From: Hepsetus odoe
Taxonomy: Eukaryota > Chordata > Actinopteri > Characiformes > Hepsetidae
Assembly (NCBI GenBank): GCA_017165825.1
Contig: CM029393.1
Coordinates: forward strand, 186,001-250,000
Direction: 5' to 3'
DNA length: 64,000 nucleotides
Below are positions 30,793 to 41,992 of the stretch, one piece after another (the first letter of the stretch is position 1; every line of letters starts with the position of its first letter). The notes under the pieces are model-generated. The model had not been told where the DNA came from and searched no databases. It worked only from the letters and a program-made list of their open reading frames with translations. A program made the position numbers and the translations under genes.

Positions 30793-31029
30793 AACATACA
30801 TCTGTAGCCTGAATCATTTTTCTTCTGTAGAATCAATGTTTTATATAGCTTAGCAAGCTCTACATTGGTTAGGATATGATGTCCTAATGGGTCAGATTTG
30901 AAGTGCTGATATAATATTTGGCACAATTTTTGTTTTAGATAAAGTGTCACTCCCATTGAGACCCATTGTCACATTGTCAGGGTGTCAAGCCCACCCTGAA
31001 GCAGGTAAAGTCCTGACCATGAGGAGCCA

Positions 31030-32410
31030 TCTCTGCACCTGAGGAATGCTTTGAACACACCAACTGAGACATGTTTAGGGAGGTAATGAACTATGGCGGC
31101 TCCACCAACCTGAAGGGGTACACAGCATCAGTGACTGGCTACATCAGCAAATGCAACGAAGATGTTACTGTCTCCAAGACGATTACCATATGCCAGAACT
31201 AACCAGAAGCTATTAATGAACGCTGAAGTGTGCATATTCCTGGGAACCCAGTATAAGTCAGAGGATAAGGCCAAACTAAGAACTGTGAGGGCAAACCTGT
31301 CTCAGGCTGTCAGAGCAGCAAAGCGTGCATGGATTCCTAGAGAATCCTGGGCCACTTTAAGAACACTGGGGGGACATGGCACGTGTGGCAGGGCATCCAG
31401 GCCCTCACCAACTATAGGATATCTTCACCTGCCTGTGAAGGTGAGGTCCTCCTCCCAGATGCACTGAACCAGTTCTATACATTGTCTAATGCGGAGAACA
31501 ACACAGCAATGTGGAAGTTCATCCCTCCTCCAAACAATAAGGTTCTCTGCCTGACCACGGCTGAGGTGAGAGGGTATCTGCTAAGAGTCTACCTGTCACG
31601 GCTCGCCGACCATGGCAACAGTCCTGTTTCCTGGATTTCTGACCCGGGTCTTCAGCACTACCAATCACACACAGAATTCAGCACTCCTAGCTGTCCAGGT
31701 ATATAAGGACTACCATGCCAACCCAACAATGCTTATTCTTTGTTTAGATGTACTGCATTCTGTTTATGTATCAGATGAAGTTGTGTAATAAAGAACAACC
31801 TCTGCTATTCTCCTTGCTACACCAGCGACCATGACACAACCCAAGGAAAGCTGCTGGTCCAGACAACATACCTGGCTGTGTGCTCAGAGGATGAGCGGAA
31901 CAGCTGGCAGATATTCTCACTAACATTTTCAGCATTTCTTTGGGCACCACTGTTGTTCCAAAGGTGCTTCAAGACCACCACCATCCCCATTCCAAAGAAA
32001 TCATCTGTGTCCTGCCTCAATGACTATCCTCTCATTGCACTCACACCTGTCATCATGAAATGCTTCAAGAGACTGGTCATGAGACACATAAAGACCCAAA
32101 TTCTACCCTCACTGGACCCCTTGCAGTTTGTGCATTGTCCCAACCATTAAACGGAGCCATCGCCACCACCCGCCATTTGGGCCAAACTGAACAGATAGGA
32201 CAGTTACATAAGAATGCTGTTCATAGACTACAGTTCAGCATTCAACTCCATCATCTGTCAGCATCTGAGTGGGAAGCTGAGACTGCTGCTCACCTCCCTC
32301 TGTAACTGGATTCTGGACTTCCTGACTGGGAGACCCCAGTCAATCAGGATCAGGAGCAGCACCTCCAGCACCATCTCACTGAGCTCAGGTGCCACACCCC
32401 AACAGATTTA
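31030..32410 (+). mobile_element. Rex1/CR1-like LINE fragment, interrupted by a solo LTR
   Basis: Pieces of one polyprotein occur in order on the plus strand: pre-RT linker (NYGGSTNLKGYTASVTGYIS), WQGIQALTNYRISSP, then after the LTR GPDNIPGCVLR, a DPLQFVHCPNH box, and LFIDYSSAFNSII with NWILDFLTGRPQS. The family is inferred from these motifs. Several frame changes make it inactive. Confidence 0.75.
31594..31836 (+). mobile_element. Solo LTR of a different gypsy-like family
   Basis: A 243-bp block starts TGTCACGGCTCGCC and ends CCATGACA, with a TATATAAG box near 31702 and AATAAAG near 31790. The flanking pentamers are CTACC and CAACC (4 of 5 match). It splits the reverse transcriptase of the surrounding LINE just before its GPDNIPG motif. 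Confidence 0.75.
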
Positions 32411-32519
32411 TAATTTTATAACCAATAAGCAGTAACACACAAACACACAATAAATGATCCGTCCATGCATATTAGTAGTGCTAACAATCACTCTATTACA
32501 CTCTATGTGTGACATAGAA

Positions 32520-34140
32520 CTTATTCTCACACACAACGAAATCTCAGCATCTTTAACTCTGGCCTCCAGCTCCGCCTCCTGTATTTTTGCAGTGCCATCA
32601 TCTCCAACCCTTACAACATAGCTGGTCTCACTACTCTCTTGTAAAATTTTGCCATTTACTCTCACTGTCACTCGTCTGTCACAAATCACTCCAGCCACTC
32701 TTCTCCACCCATTCCAACCTGCCTGGACTCTCTTCTTCACCTTTTTTCCACACTCAACATTGATTGGTTGATCCCAAGTATTTAAATTCCTCCACCTTTG
32801 TCACCTCTGCTCCCTGCATCCTCCCCTACACTTTCCTCCTTTACATTCACACTCATATATTCTGCTTTGTCCTCCTCACTTTCATTCCTCTCCTCTTTAG
32901 AGCATGTCTCCATCTTTCCAGGTTCTCCTCAAGCTGCTCCATACTCTTGTTACAGATCACAATTTCATCAGGAAACATCATTGTCTACTGGGACTCCTGA
33001 TTAACCTTGTCTGTCAACCTGTCCATTACTACTGCAAACAAGAATGGGCTTAGCGCTGATCCGTGATGTAATCTAACCTCTACCTTAAATGCATCCGTCA
33101 CTCCTACTGCAAATCTCACCACAGTCACACTGCCCTCATTCATTTGCTAAACTACTCTAACATACTTCTCTGTAACTTCCTCATACAAAACCTTCACCTC
33201 TTTTCTTAACCTAGCTTCCACTATTCCTTCCAATAACTTTAGGCTGTGGCTGATCAACTTTATCCCTCTATAGTTTTTACAGCTCTGTGCATCAACTTTA
33301 TTCTTGAAAATTGGTACCAGAACACTTCCATTTCTATCCTTAATTGCCCTGACCTGCTGCACATCTTTCCCAGCTCTGTCTTAGCCTTCGCCACTACTTT
33401 CTTTGCCCTTTGCTTCATCTCCTTTTACACCTGTCTACTTTCCTAATCTCTCTGATTATCCCACTTCTTCTTTGCTTACCTCTTCTTCTGTATACATTCC
33501 TGGACTTCTGGGTTATACCCCCAGTTTCCTTATCCTCCTTCCTCCTTCCAGATGTCACACATTTCTAGCTGTCTGCCTTACCACTTCTGCAGCAGTTTCC
33601 CAGCAATCCAGTAGCTCTTTAACATCTCCCAGTGCCTGTGTTAACACCTGCCTGAATTCCACCTTACAATCTTCCTTCTTCAGCTTCCACCATTTGATCC
33701 TCAGCTCTGCCCTAACTTTCACTTCTTGACCTCCAAGGTCATCCTTAAGACCACTCCTATACTGTCTAACTACACTCTTCCCTATCACTTCACTACGTCA
33801 CTACTTTGCAGTCTCCAAACTCCTTCAGACTGACCCTCCTGCAAAGGATATAATCCACCTGTGTGCATCTTCCTTCACTCTTATACGTCACCCTGTGCTC
33901 CTCCCTCTTCTTAAAATAAGTATTAACTCCAAACATTTCTATTCTTTTCCCAAAATCTACAACCATCTGACCTTCAACATTCCTCTCTTTGACACCATAC
34001 CTACCCATCACTTGTCCTTTCTTAATCTCTCTGATTATCCCACTTCTTCTTTGCTTTCCTCTTCTTCACACCTTTCTAGCTGTCTGCTTTACCACTTCTG
34101 CAGTAGTTTTCCAGCAATCCTGTAGCTCTTCAACACCTAG
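32520..34140 (-). mobile_element. RTE-type LINE fragment
   Basis: The minus strand gives, from right to left, an endonuclease remnant (VKERNVEGQMVVDFGKRIEM), linker pieces, the NYRGIKLISHSLKLLEGIVE motif at 33147-33362, and the GWNGWRRVAGVICDRRV end near 32650. Many breaks are present. Confidence 0.75.
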
Positions 34141-34320
34141 ACAGGTGTACAAGGAGATGAAGCGCAGGGCAAAGAAAGTAGTGGCGAAGGCTAAAGTTAA
34201 GGTGTATGGTGAATTGTATGATAGGTTGGACAGTAAGCAGAGAGAAAAGGACATATATTGATTGGCTAGACAATCAATGAGACAGAGCTGGGAAAGATGT
34301 GCTGCAGGTCAGGCAATGAC
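34140..34320 (+). mobile_element. RTE-type LINE fragment, inverted relative to its neighbour
   Basis: Encodes VYKEMKRRAKKVVAKAKVKV, the linker region of the same RTE family, now on the plus strand. It is joined head to head with the preceding copy. Confidence 0.6.
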
Positions 34321-35790
34321 TATTGGCGCTGGCCTGAGTCACTGAGATCTATATACCTTTAGACTAATGAGGCACACCTGGTGACATAACAAGGTGCGCT
34401 GCAAAACATGAGAACATCATATAATTTATTCCTCCACTCTCCACCTTCAGGAACAGAAATTATTATTTATTATTTTATTTTTTTATGTTTAATTATTTGT
34501 TTCATTCACACAACTTCCAGTTCTACTTTAAAGTCTCCAGGAAAAAAATTGCAGTTAAGTGCTGCAGTCTTTTTAGACAACAAAATTTGTTTTCACAAAC
34601 TACCTTAAGAGAAGGAGTGCTGATCCAGAATTAGTTTTTGTGTTACAGGCTGACATGCGGCTGACGTGACTTATGGTGGTAGAAGAAAGCTATAAAAGAG
34701 AAAGTGTGCATATGGAATGGCATGGAGTTGAGTATACTACTTCAACAGTTCTCAAATATAACACAAACATCCAGAGGGAGACAATTAAAGATAATGGTAA
34801 AGATGACAGTGTTTCGGAACAGGAGTGAGCAATTATTTATGAACAGTGGATTCTAAAAATCTGCTGCTGGGGCTGCACTGTAATTTACCCAAAGTGGCAA
34901 CAGCTCATGCCATAAAGTGTGGGTTTAACATTCCAGCACCATGCATACACTGCCTCTCAAGAGGACAGTTTCTCCCTGTGAGGAAATACTGCCCCCAAGC
35001 CCCCTCTCCCCCAGAGTTTTGTTTGTGTGTGTGTTTGGGGGGACAGCAGGAAGTAGCCAGCCTCCTACAAACACATCTCTTCCACAGCCCAGTGGTTTCT
35101 ACACTAAGCTTCATCAACATTCCTTTAGCGACAAAGACTATATAATGATACTCCAGCAATGCAAAAAAGATAAAAACAAAGTGATTCATAGTGATAAAGC
35201 ATCTTTACTGATATAATAGAAAAAAAATCCCTCTAGGTCTTCTTCACTGTACATGCATTCTAAGTGTATATGAATGGAAACCTAAATAGTGAGTTTCTGT
35301 TAGATTTTAAACAAGGACATCTTGGTCGTGCCCGGACTCTTCCCAATTGAAGGTGTCACTCTTGAAATGCTACATACAAGGTGAAATATATATTAAGATG
35401 TCTGTCATGTTAAAAGCTTCAAATAAAATACAAAATGTATTTTACAGGCTTGAGACATAAATTCCTAGAATGGCACATGTGCAATTATATTACTTATCAT
35501 CTGCTATCACTATATATGCGATTTAGAGAATATTATGATATTTATTTTTATTTAATTTTATAAGTATCAGCGAGCACTGCTTTATCACCTTATAAACATT
35601 CCCAAACACACACAGTCAAAGCTCTTGGGGAGCAAAGAATAAGCTTGCTAACACACACACACACACACACACACATACAGACACACATACTCAGTCATAG
35701 GGTTGTTGCAATGAATGTTCTCTCAGTTGGTTTTTCTAGAGCTAAGCATTTGTTGACACAGCTTCTGGGGATCATGCTGGGAAGAATAAA
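34320..35790. other. Gene-free sequence with LTR scrap and (CA)n
   Basis: 34320-34400 resembles the middle of the gypsy-like LTRs (aatgaggcacacctggtgac). A (CA)n tract lies at about 35651-35690. I see nothing else. Confidence 0.45.
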
Positions 35791-35799
35791 CGGAGGACA

Positions 35800-37770
35800 A
35801 TGTCCATTAGACTTTAATGGACATGCTGGTGAAGGGAACAGAGGTGATGAGGAGGTGATGGGTAGGTATGGCTTATTTTAAGAAGAGGGAGGAGCACAGG
35901 GTGATGTATAAGTGGAGGAAGATGAACACAGGTGGATTATTTCCTTTGCAGGAGGACCAGTCTAAAGGAGATTGGAGACTGCAAAGTATTGACAGGGGAG
36001 AGTGTAGCTAAACAGCATAGGATGGTAGTCTGTAATGACCTGGGAGGTAAAGGAGGAAAGTGAGGGCAGACTCAAGGATAAAGTGGTGGAAGCTGAAGAA
36101 AGAGGACTGCAAGGTGGAATTCAGGCAAGAGTTAATACATACACTGGGAGGTGTTGAAGTACTTGGTGTGACATCTGGAAGGAAGAAGGAGGATAAGGAA
36201 ACCTGGTAGTGGAAACCAGAAGTCCAGGAATGTATACAGAAGAAGAGGCAAGTGAAGAAGAAATGGGATAGTCAGAGAGATGAAGAAAGTAGACAGGTAA
36301 CAAGGAGATGAAGCGCAGGGCAAAGAAAGCATTGGCGAAAGCTAAAGATAACATGTTTGGTGAATTGTATGAGAGGTCGGACAGTAAGGAGGGAGAAAAG
36401 GAGCAATACCGATAGGCTACATAGAGACAGAGCTTGGAAACATGTGCAGCAGGTCAGGGCGATGAAGCATGGAAATGGAAACGTACTCACAAGTGAACAG
36501 AGCATGTTGAGCAGTACTTTGAGTGGCTGATGAATAAAGAGAAAGAGAAAGAGAGAGAAGACTGGATGATGTGAGAATAGTGAACCAGGAGATACAGGTT
36601 CAAGATGGAAGTAAGGGCAGCGATGAAGAGGATGAAGAATGGAAAGGCTGTTGGTCCGTCTGACATACCGGTTGGAAGCATGGAGGAGTTTAGAAGAAAT
36701 GGCAGTGGAGTTTCTGACCAGATTGTTTAACACAATTTTGGAAAGCGAGAGGATGCCTGAGGAGTAGAGAGGAAGTGTACTGGTACCGATTTTCAAGAAT
36801 AAGGGTGATGCACAGAGCTGTAGTAAGTACAGAGGGATAAAGTTGATCAGCCAAAGCATGAACTTATGGGAAAGAGTAGTGGAAGCTAGGTTAAGAAAAG
36901 AAGAACTGAGGGTGTTGATGGAGAAGTACAGAAAAGTTCAGAAGGAGTAGCATTGTGCCTTTATGGAGAGGATATGACAGGGTGCCTAGAGAGGAGTTGT
37001 GGCTTTGTATGAGGGCAGTGTGATAGTGGTGCAATCAGCAGGAGTGACGGATGCATTTAAGGTAGAGGTTGGACAACATCAAGCATCAACGCTGAGCCCA
37101 TTCTTGTTTGCAATAGTAATGGACAACCGTTAATGGATAAGGTTAGACAGTAGTTCCCATTGACGATGATGTTTCCTGATGATATTGTGATCTGTATTCT
37201 GCTTGAAGATGCTCTAGAGAGGAGAGGAATGAAAGTGAGTGGGACAAAGACAGAATACATGAGTATGAACAAAAGATAGGAAAGTGTAGTGGTTAGGATA
37301 CAGGGATTGAAGTGACAAAGGTGGAGGAATGTAAATACTTGGGATCAACAGTTCAGAGTAACAGCAAGTGTGGAAAGGAGATGTCCAGGCAGGTTGGAAT
37401 TGGTGGAGAAGAGTGGCTGGATTGATTTTTGACAGACAGGTGCCAACAAGAGTTAAAGGGAAGTTTTACAGGACAGAAGTGAGACCAGCTATGTTGTAAG
37501 GGTTGGAGAGAGTGGCACTGACAAAAAGACAGGAAGTGGAGCTGGAGGTGTCAGAGGACTAGAAATGAGTATATTAGAGGGACAGATCATCACAATTTGG
37601 AGACAAAGTTAGAGAAGCAAGGTTGTGTTGGTTTGGACATGTACAGAGGAGAGACAAGGATTATATTGGGAGAAGAATGTTGAAGATGGAGCTGCCAGAA
37701 AAGAGGAAAAGAGGAAGACCAAAGAGGATGTCTATGAACCAAAGGTCTATGCCAAAGGTGATGATGCTTG
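35800..37770 (+). mobile_element. RTE-type LINE, long decayed copy
   Basis: Plus-strand remnants follow the family order: endonuclease end, linker (tgaagcgcagggcaaagaaa), reverse transcriptase entry near 36620, thumb (acttgggatcaacagttcag at 37336) and the C-terminal ELPEKRKRGRPK region near 37690. No long frame survives on the plus strand; long minus-strand frames here are shadows. Confidence 0.7.
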
Positions 37771-38740
37771 GAGTTCTTAAAAAACTCACATTTTAAAAGT
37801 AAATGCTGATAAAAGCGCACAGATATTGTGTGTGTGTCCATCTGCCTACCAAGTAAAAACTGTTTCAAAAACTTTAACAAAGTTCTTCAAAGCATTTCAT
37901 TTCTACCATGTCACATGCTTAGGTGGATGATTTAAAAAGTCAATTCCAAATTAAAAAAATAAAAATTCAAGATTGCTAAGAAAAAATGTTGAAAGCCAGT
38001 GCTAAATTAACTTAGCAATTAACTAAATTAATTAAAACATTTTTTAATTGTAAGCTAGACTGCCTTACTGAGAACTTATTTATTATAAACATTAATTAGG
38101 AATTAAATAAGAAACAGCAGGCAACTCGCTTTTATTTACAAACGTAAATAATTTTATTTAATGCAAATGATTAAAAAAAACTGAATAAATGAATAAAAAA
38201 GACATAGTAAAATCTAGACTGCTTGAATTTAATAGGTTTTAGAAAAGCAACCTGCCACTCTATTGGCAGATATATTTATATGCATGTATTTGTGATTTTT
38301 TCAATAACCTCTGTTATATTAACATGGTCCCACATATTGAATTACATCTTCACATTCTAAAATAATACTAGAGCATCGATAATAAAAATTCTTTAAATTG
38401 CAAAGAGGAAATTGGACTTTGAGTCCTGCTCTGGGTAACCCACTGCACTGCATGGTTTCAAGTACTCCTTGATTCAAGAAACCTGACTCCAGCTCATCAG
38501 CTGGAATTCCCAAAATGTTTAAATCCCATTGAAGCAACCAAACAGGAAAAAAACTTATACAAAACCAGCTAAACAGAATGAACTGCCTTTCTTTACTCTA
38601 GGTTTTAGTTACTGTCACCATTAAAAGCTAGTAAGATTAGATTGTCCTTGTGTGACCTTGTGCTGTTTCACACATTAACTTTATTGCAACACTGAGCGTG
38701 TCCATAAAAAAATCTATTCATAATATTTAATTTCCCAAAT
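37770..38740. other. AT-rich spacer downstream of the Snail pseudogene
   Basis: No repeat or coding sequence recognised. It may contain the old 3' UTR of the Snail gene. Confidence 0.4.
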
Positions 38741-38742
38741 GC

Positions 38743-38918
38743 TCAGAGAGTGCAACCAGCTGTGGTATGTTTCTGTAGCAGGCTCATGCGGCTGAAGGTG
38801 CGAGAGCAGGTGCTGCACTGGTATTTCTTCACCTGCGCATGTGTCTGCAGGTGTGCTCTCAGGTTTGAGCGGTCAGCAAAGGCCCGGCTACAGCTAGAGC
38901 ATGAGAAAGGACGCTCAC
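38743..38918 (-). pseudogene. Snail pseudogene exon 3 (fingers 4-5, intact)
   Basis: Acceptor CTGTGCAG; phase 1 start reading GERPFSCSSCSRAFADRSNL, then VKKYQCSTCSRTFSRMSLLQ and a TGA stop after AGCTL-type ending. Finger 4 is a complete C2H2. Finger 5 has the C2HC form usual for Snail. No disabling change is seen. Confidence 0.88.
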
Positions 38919-39835
38919 CTGCACAGAGAAAAAAAAAGCACCAATGCAACTACGTTATTTTTGGAAAGAAGGAAGTGATTTTTTATTAATTTTAAAATAT
39001 TCAGTACATCTAATTTTATGCTTGTGTTATTTACTTGAATGTTAAATTCCCTTGGTTTTTCCCAAATTAAGTCAAACTTGTCAAATTCAAATAAAGACAA
39101 AAAGCTTCACATAAAAGTGTCCCACATATTTGTCTTTTTTTCAAAAATTCTAAATTGCCCCAAAATAACTGAATCATGTTATGGTGCAGTTTGAAACTTC
39201 ATAAACTGTTTTCTTCAACAAACAGATTCAATCAGATCAAATTTAACTACAGTACACAGAAGAAGTGGTAGGTCAGCAAGAAGATAAAAGGAGTGATCTC
39301 ACCAAACACACTGTGACACACCCTCAACCAGCCCCCCAACTGCAGCAGGCACACACACGCTGATCAAGTTTCAAATATGCTGCTGGATGATAAGATTATC
39401 CCTACTGAGACCCCATTGTTTAGGACAATGCTTTCTCACTCTTTGACACAAATGCACTCTTCAATCAGTGATCAATAAACAGATTTTTCTTCTCAAATCG
39501 TGAACCAAGCAAATCTGCAGTCATTATCACATCACCCAGTACAGAATATTATATAATGTGTGTGTGTGCGTGTGTGTGTCTGTCTCTATTATAAAATTGA
39601 TATAAAAACACTAAGATTAAAATACTGATAATACACAAATAATCTATCTAGGAATCCAATTTCTGAAGTCTCCAATGTGTACTATTTGACACCCAATCAC
39701 AATCCCAACAACTCTGTCCAACCTCTGTCTTACTTATTTTTTCTGAATTAGTTGTGGGAAGATGTCCCTTCACTAGCTGAATTATATGTTACAATTAATA
39801 TGAAGAAGCTGCACCCTGCAGAGTATGTGTGTGTA

Positions 39836-39845
<10 letters not shown>

Positions 39846-39910
<65 letters not shown>
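39846..39910. repeat. (TA)n microsatellite, left of a transposon
   Basis: About 30 TA units after a short (GT)n run. Confidence 0.95.
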
Positions 39911-39912
<2 letters not shown>

Positions 39913-39914
<2 letters not shown>

Positions 39915-40451
39915 GTGCAAAAGAGATTTTAGGCAGGTGACCAACATGCTGTAAACAAAAGACAAAAGAATGCAGAAATAAAGTAATCATTTATTTTCGG
40001 TAACAACAAAAATGCATTGAATGAACAAGAGAAATCTAAATCAAATCAATATTTGACCACCTTTGCCTTCAAAAACAGCATCAATTCTTCTAGGTACACT
40101 TGCACACGTTTTTGAAGGAACTCGGCTGGTAGGTTGTTCCAAGCATGACTGTGTTTCAACCTCCGTGTGACACTGAAGATCATTAGCACCTGTTTGGCCA
40201 AGAGTGGTTGATCATACACTGACTATAATCTGCAAAAATCCCCTGACTTTGTGCAAGTGTACCTATAAATTTATGCTGGTTTGAAGGCAAAGAGTAGTAA
40301 CACCAAATATTGATTTGGTTAGATTTTTCTTTTGATGCAGCTCACTTTACATTTATAAATTGATAAAAATAATAATCATTATTTATATTTCTGAAAGCAT
40401 TCTTTATTCACAGCATTTTCCTTACCTGCCTAAAACAACTTTACTGCACAG
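39913..40451. mobile_element. Non-autonomous Tc1/mariner-type element
   Basis: Inverted ends: CTGTGCAAAAGAGATTTTAG at the left and its inverted match CTGTGCAGTAAAGTTGTTTTAGG at the right, both continuing to GGCAGG, with TA on each side. It is 539 bp long with no transposase frame and lies between two (TA)n tracts in intron 2 of the Snail pseudogene. Confidence 0.82.
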
Positions 40452-40453
40452 TA

Positions 40454-40503
<50 letters not shown>

Positions 40504-40545
40504 ATATATATATATACATACACACACATACATATATATATATTA
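40454..40545. repeat. (TA)n microsatellite, right of the transposon
   Basis: An interrupted TA/CA run that reaches the 3' end of Snail pseudogene exon 2. Confidence 0.95.
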
Positions 40546-40549
40546 TTTA

Positions 40550-41023
40550 CTGTGTGTGTCACGAATGTAATCCCCAGATGTAAGGCCTGAAGAGAAGGCC
40601 TTCCACAAATACTAGACACAGAGGCAGTGTGTGAGCGGATGTGCATCTTTAGGTACTCCCAGAGCTGCTGTGCTATTTTGGGGCACTGTTTACAGTAGAG
40701 AGCCACAGTCTGTGAGGATGGGTTCTTGAGAGCTTCTTCTCATGAATCAGGTTTTTACTCTTTCTCTCCCGTAGGGGATGGGGGTTGGCAGGTAGTTGAG
40801 GGCTGGGGGAATCTGAACTCCTGCACTCATCCTCCTCACCACTGCTGTTGGCAGGAGAACTGGATGGAGAACTGAGGTCAAGTGGGGCCTGGACAGGAAC
40901 TTGAAGGGATGAAAATAAATCAACATCCCACAGCAGCTCAGTGGTCAAACAGGCCACATAGAAATTACCACTGGCTTCTGGAAGGTCTGCCAGAGAAAAT
41001 TGCTCAGGCAGCATATTTGACAC
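40550..41023 (-). pseudogene. Snail pseudogene exon 2 (fingers 1-3 broken)
   Basis: Acceptor TTTCCACAG; the frame is open through SNMLPEQFSLADLPEASG and the acidic serine-rich stretch, then ends at a TAG within the finger region. A second frame gives LYCKQC and LKMHIRSHT of finger 2; a SSICG scrap marks finger 3. The exon ends ACACACACAG followed by TAAATAATATATA, so the expected GT after the G is absent. Confidence 0.82.
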
Positions 41024-41468
41024 TGTGGAAAGAACCATATATATACAGAAATGCAATAAAAACATTTTTACTGCAGATTTAGATATTTATAGCATGAACT
41101 GAAAAAATAAAAATGGAGCAAGCTGGAGCAATTTCTCTTTTGTTCATTCACTGCATTTTGTTGATTGCTGAAAATAAATGATTATTCTGGTATTTACAAA
41201 GGACTTTCAGATGACTTTCAAAACACTTTTTTTCTTTGATGAAATATATTAAAAAGTAATTTTAGCTGCAACACCAACAGCTGGAACAACACCACCTCAA
41301 CCTTACATACACACACACGCGCGCGCGCAAGCACGTTTAAAACAAAGTAAGACAGTAAGACAAAATTTGCCCGAAGAAAACAACAAAACAAAAACAATAC
41401 ATCAACTCTGTTTTAAGGCATTTTCTTGAAGCTAAAATAATTCTAGCCATGGTATGAATGAGAAACTC

Positions 41469-41545
41469 ACTGCTTTGTTCGTGCAACTCGCTGTAGTTTG
41501 GCTTTCTGCTGCTGAAATATTTCTTCACGAAAAAGAGCGTGGCAT
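41469..41545 (-). pseudogene. Snail pseudogene exon 1 (SNAG frameshift)
   Basis: The SNAG codons read MPRSF and then hit TGA two codons later. Removing one base of register gives the expected VKK continuation. An upstream ATG at 41561 is in frame with VKK but would replace the SNAG start. Donor AGCA|GTGAGT is intact. Confidence 0.82.
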
Positions 41546-41992
41546 GATGGAGAAGACTCAAAATCCAAGAACCCAGCGAAACTGCCGTCTTCGATTACAG
41601 AGTTTGTTTTGCGCTCTCATTTAAAACAGGCTGCTAGCGTATGGTGGGTTTGACCATCTAGAGCCGCCTACAGTCCATCCTCCCTGTGCTATGCGCTACT
41701 CAAAAAATGACTACTCAAAAAGGATGAAGCCATAGCGTTTTATTTTAAATCTCTTAAGGACCTGCCTTAATAAAGAATGAATCGGAGTTATGTAAAACAC
41801 CAGTGTATGACACGTAAAAGTCTAAACAGCGGGTGCTGTTTTAGTATGTTTTAAATTCAGTTTACAATTAAATAAAAATAAGAGCATGGCTGAATTTTAA
41901 AAAAGCTAAATGATTTTTTCCTTCAAATTTTCCTTCAAATCCTTGCTAACGTTAACTTTCAAAATTTGTAGTTATTTTTTAGTAATTAAGTC

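Larger units (their letters stand above)
38743..41545 (-). pseudogene. Snail-family zinc-finger transcription factor pseudogene (snai1-like)
   Basis: Three exons in the usual Snail layout. Exon 1 (about 41469-41545) has ATG CCA CGC TCT TTT then one base too few, so MPRSF is out of frame with the VKKYFSSRKPNYSELHEQS that follows. Exon 2 (about 40550-41023) carries a plausible Snail middle region (APLDLSSPSSSPANSSGEED) but lacks a recognisable finger 1. Fingers 2 and 3 are recognisable in DNA but have at least two frame changes, an extra codon in finger 2 and lost cysteines in finger 3. Exon 3 (38743-38918) encodes intact fingers 4 and 5. Functional Snail proteins are SNAG-dependent repressors of E-box targets such as cadherin. 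The middle region looks closer to SNAI1 than SNAI2; SNAI3 is not excluded. Confidence 0.82.

Noticed and set aside
30069..30956. Overlapping 100-200 codon frames rich in Pro/Arg/Gly
   Set aside because: They are out-of-frame readings of GC-rich gypsy pol and LTR sequence.
36272..36859. A 195-codon minus-strand frame
   Set aside because: It is the antisense shadow of a plus-strand RTE copy, with typical Ser/Leu/Pro-rich composition.
39748..39990. Tyr-Ile repeat protein
   Set aside because: Product of the (TA)n microsatellite; no start context or homology.
41337..41561. Upstream ATG at 41561 rescuing the Snail protein
   Set aside because: It restores VKKYF but loses the SNAG start MPRSF, and exon 2 remains broken in fingers 1-3.
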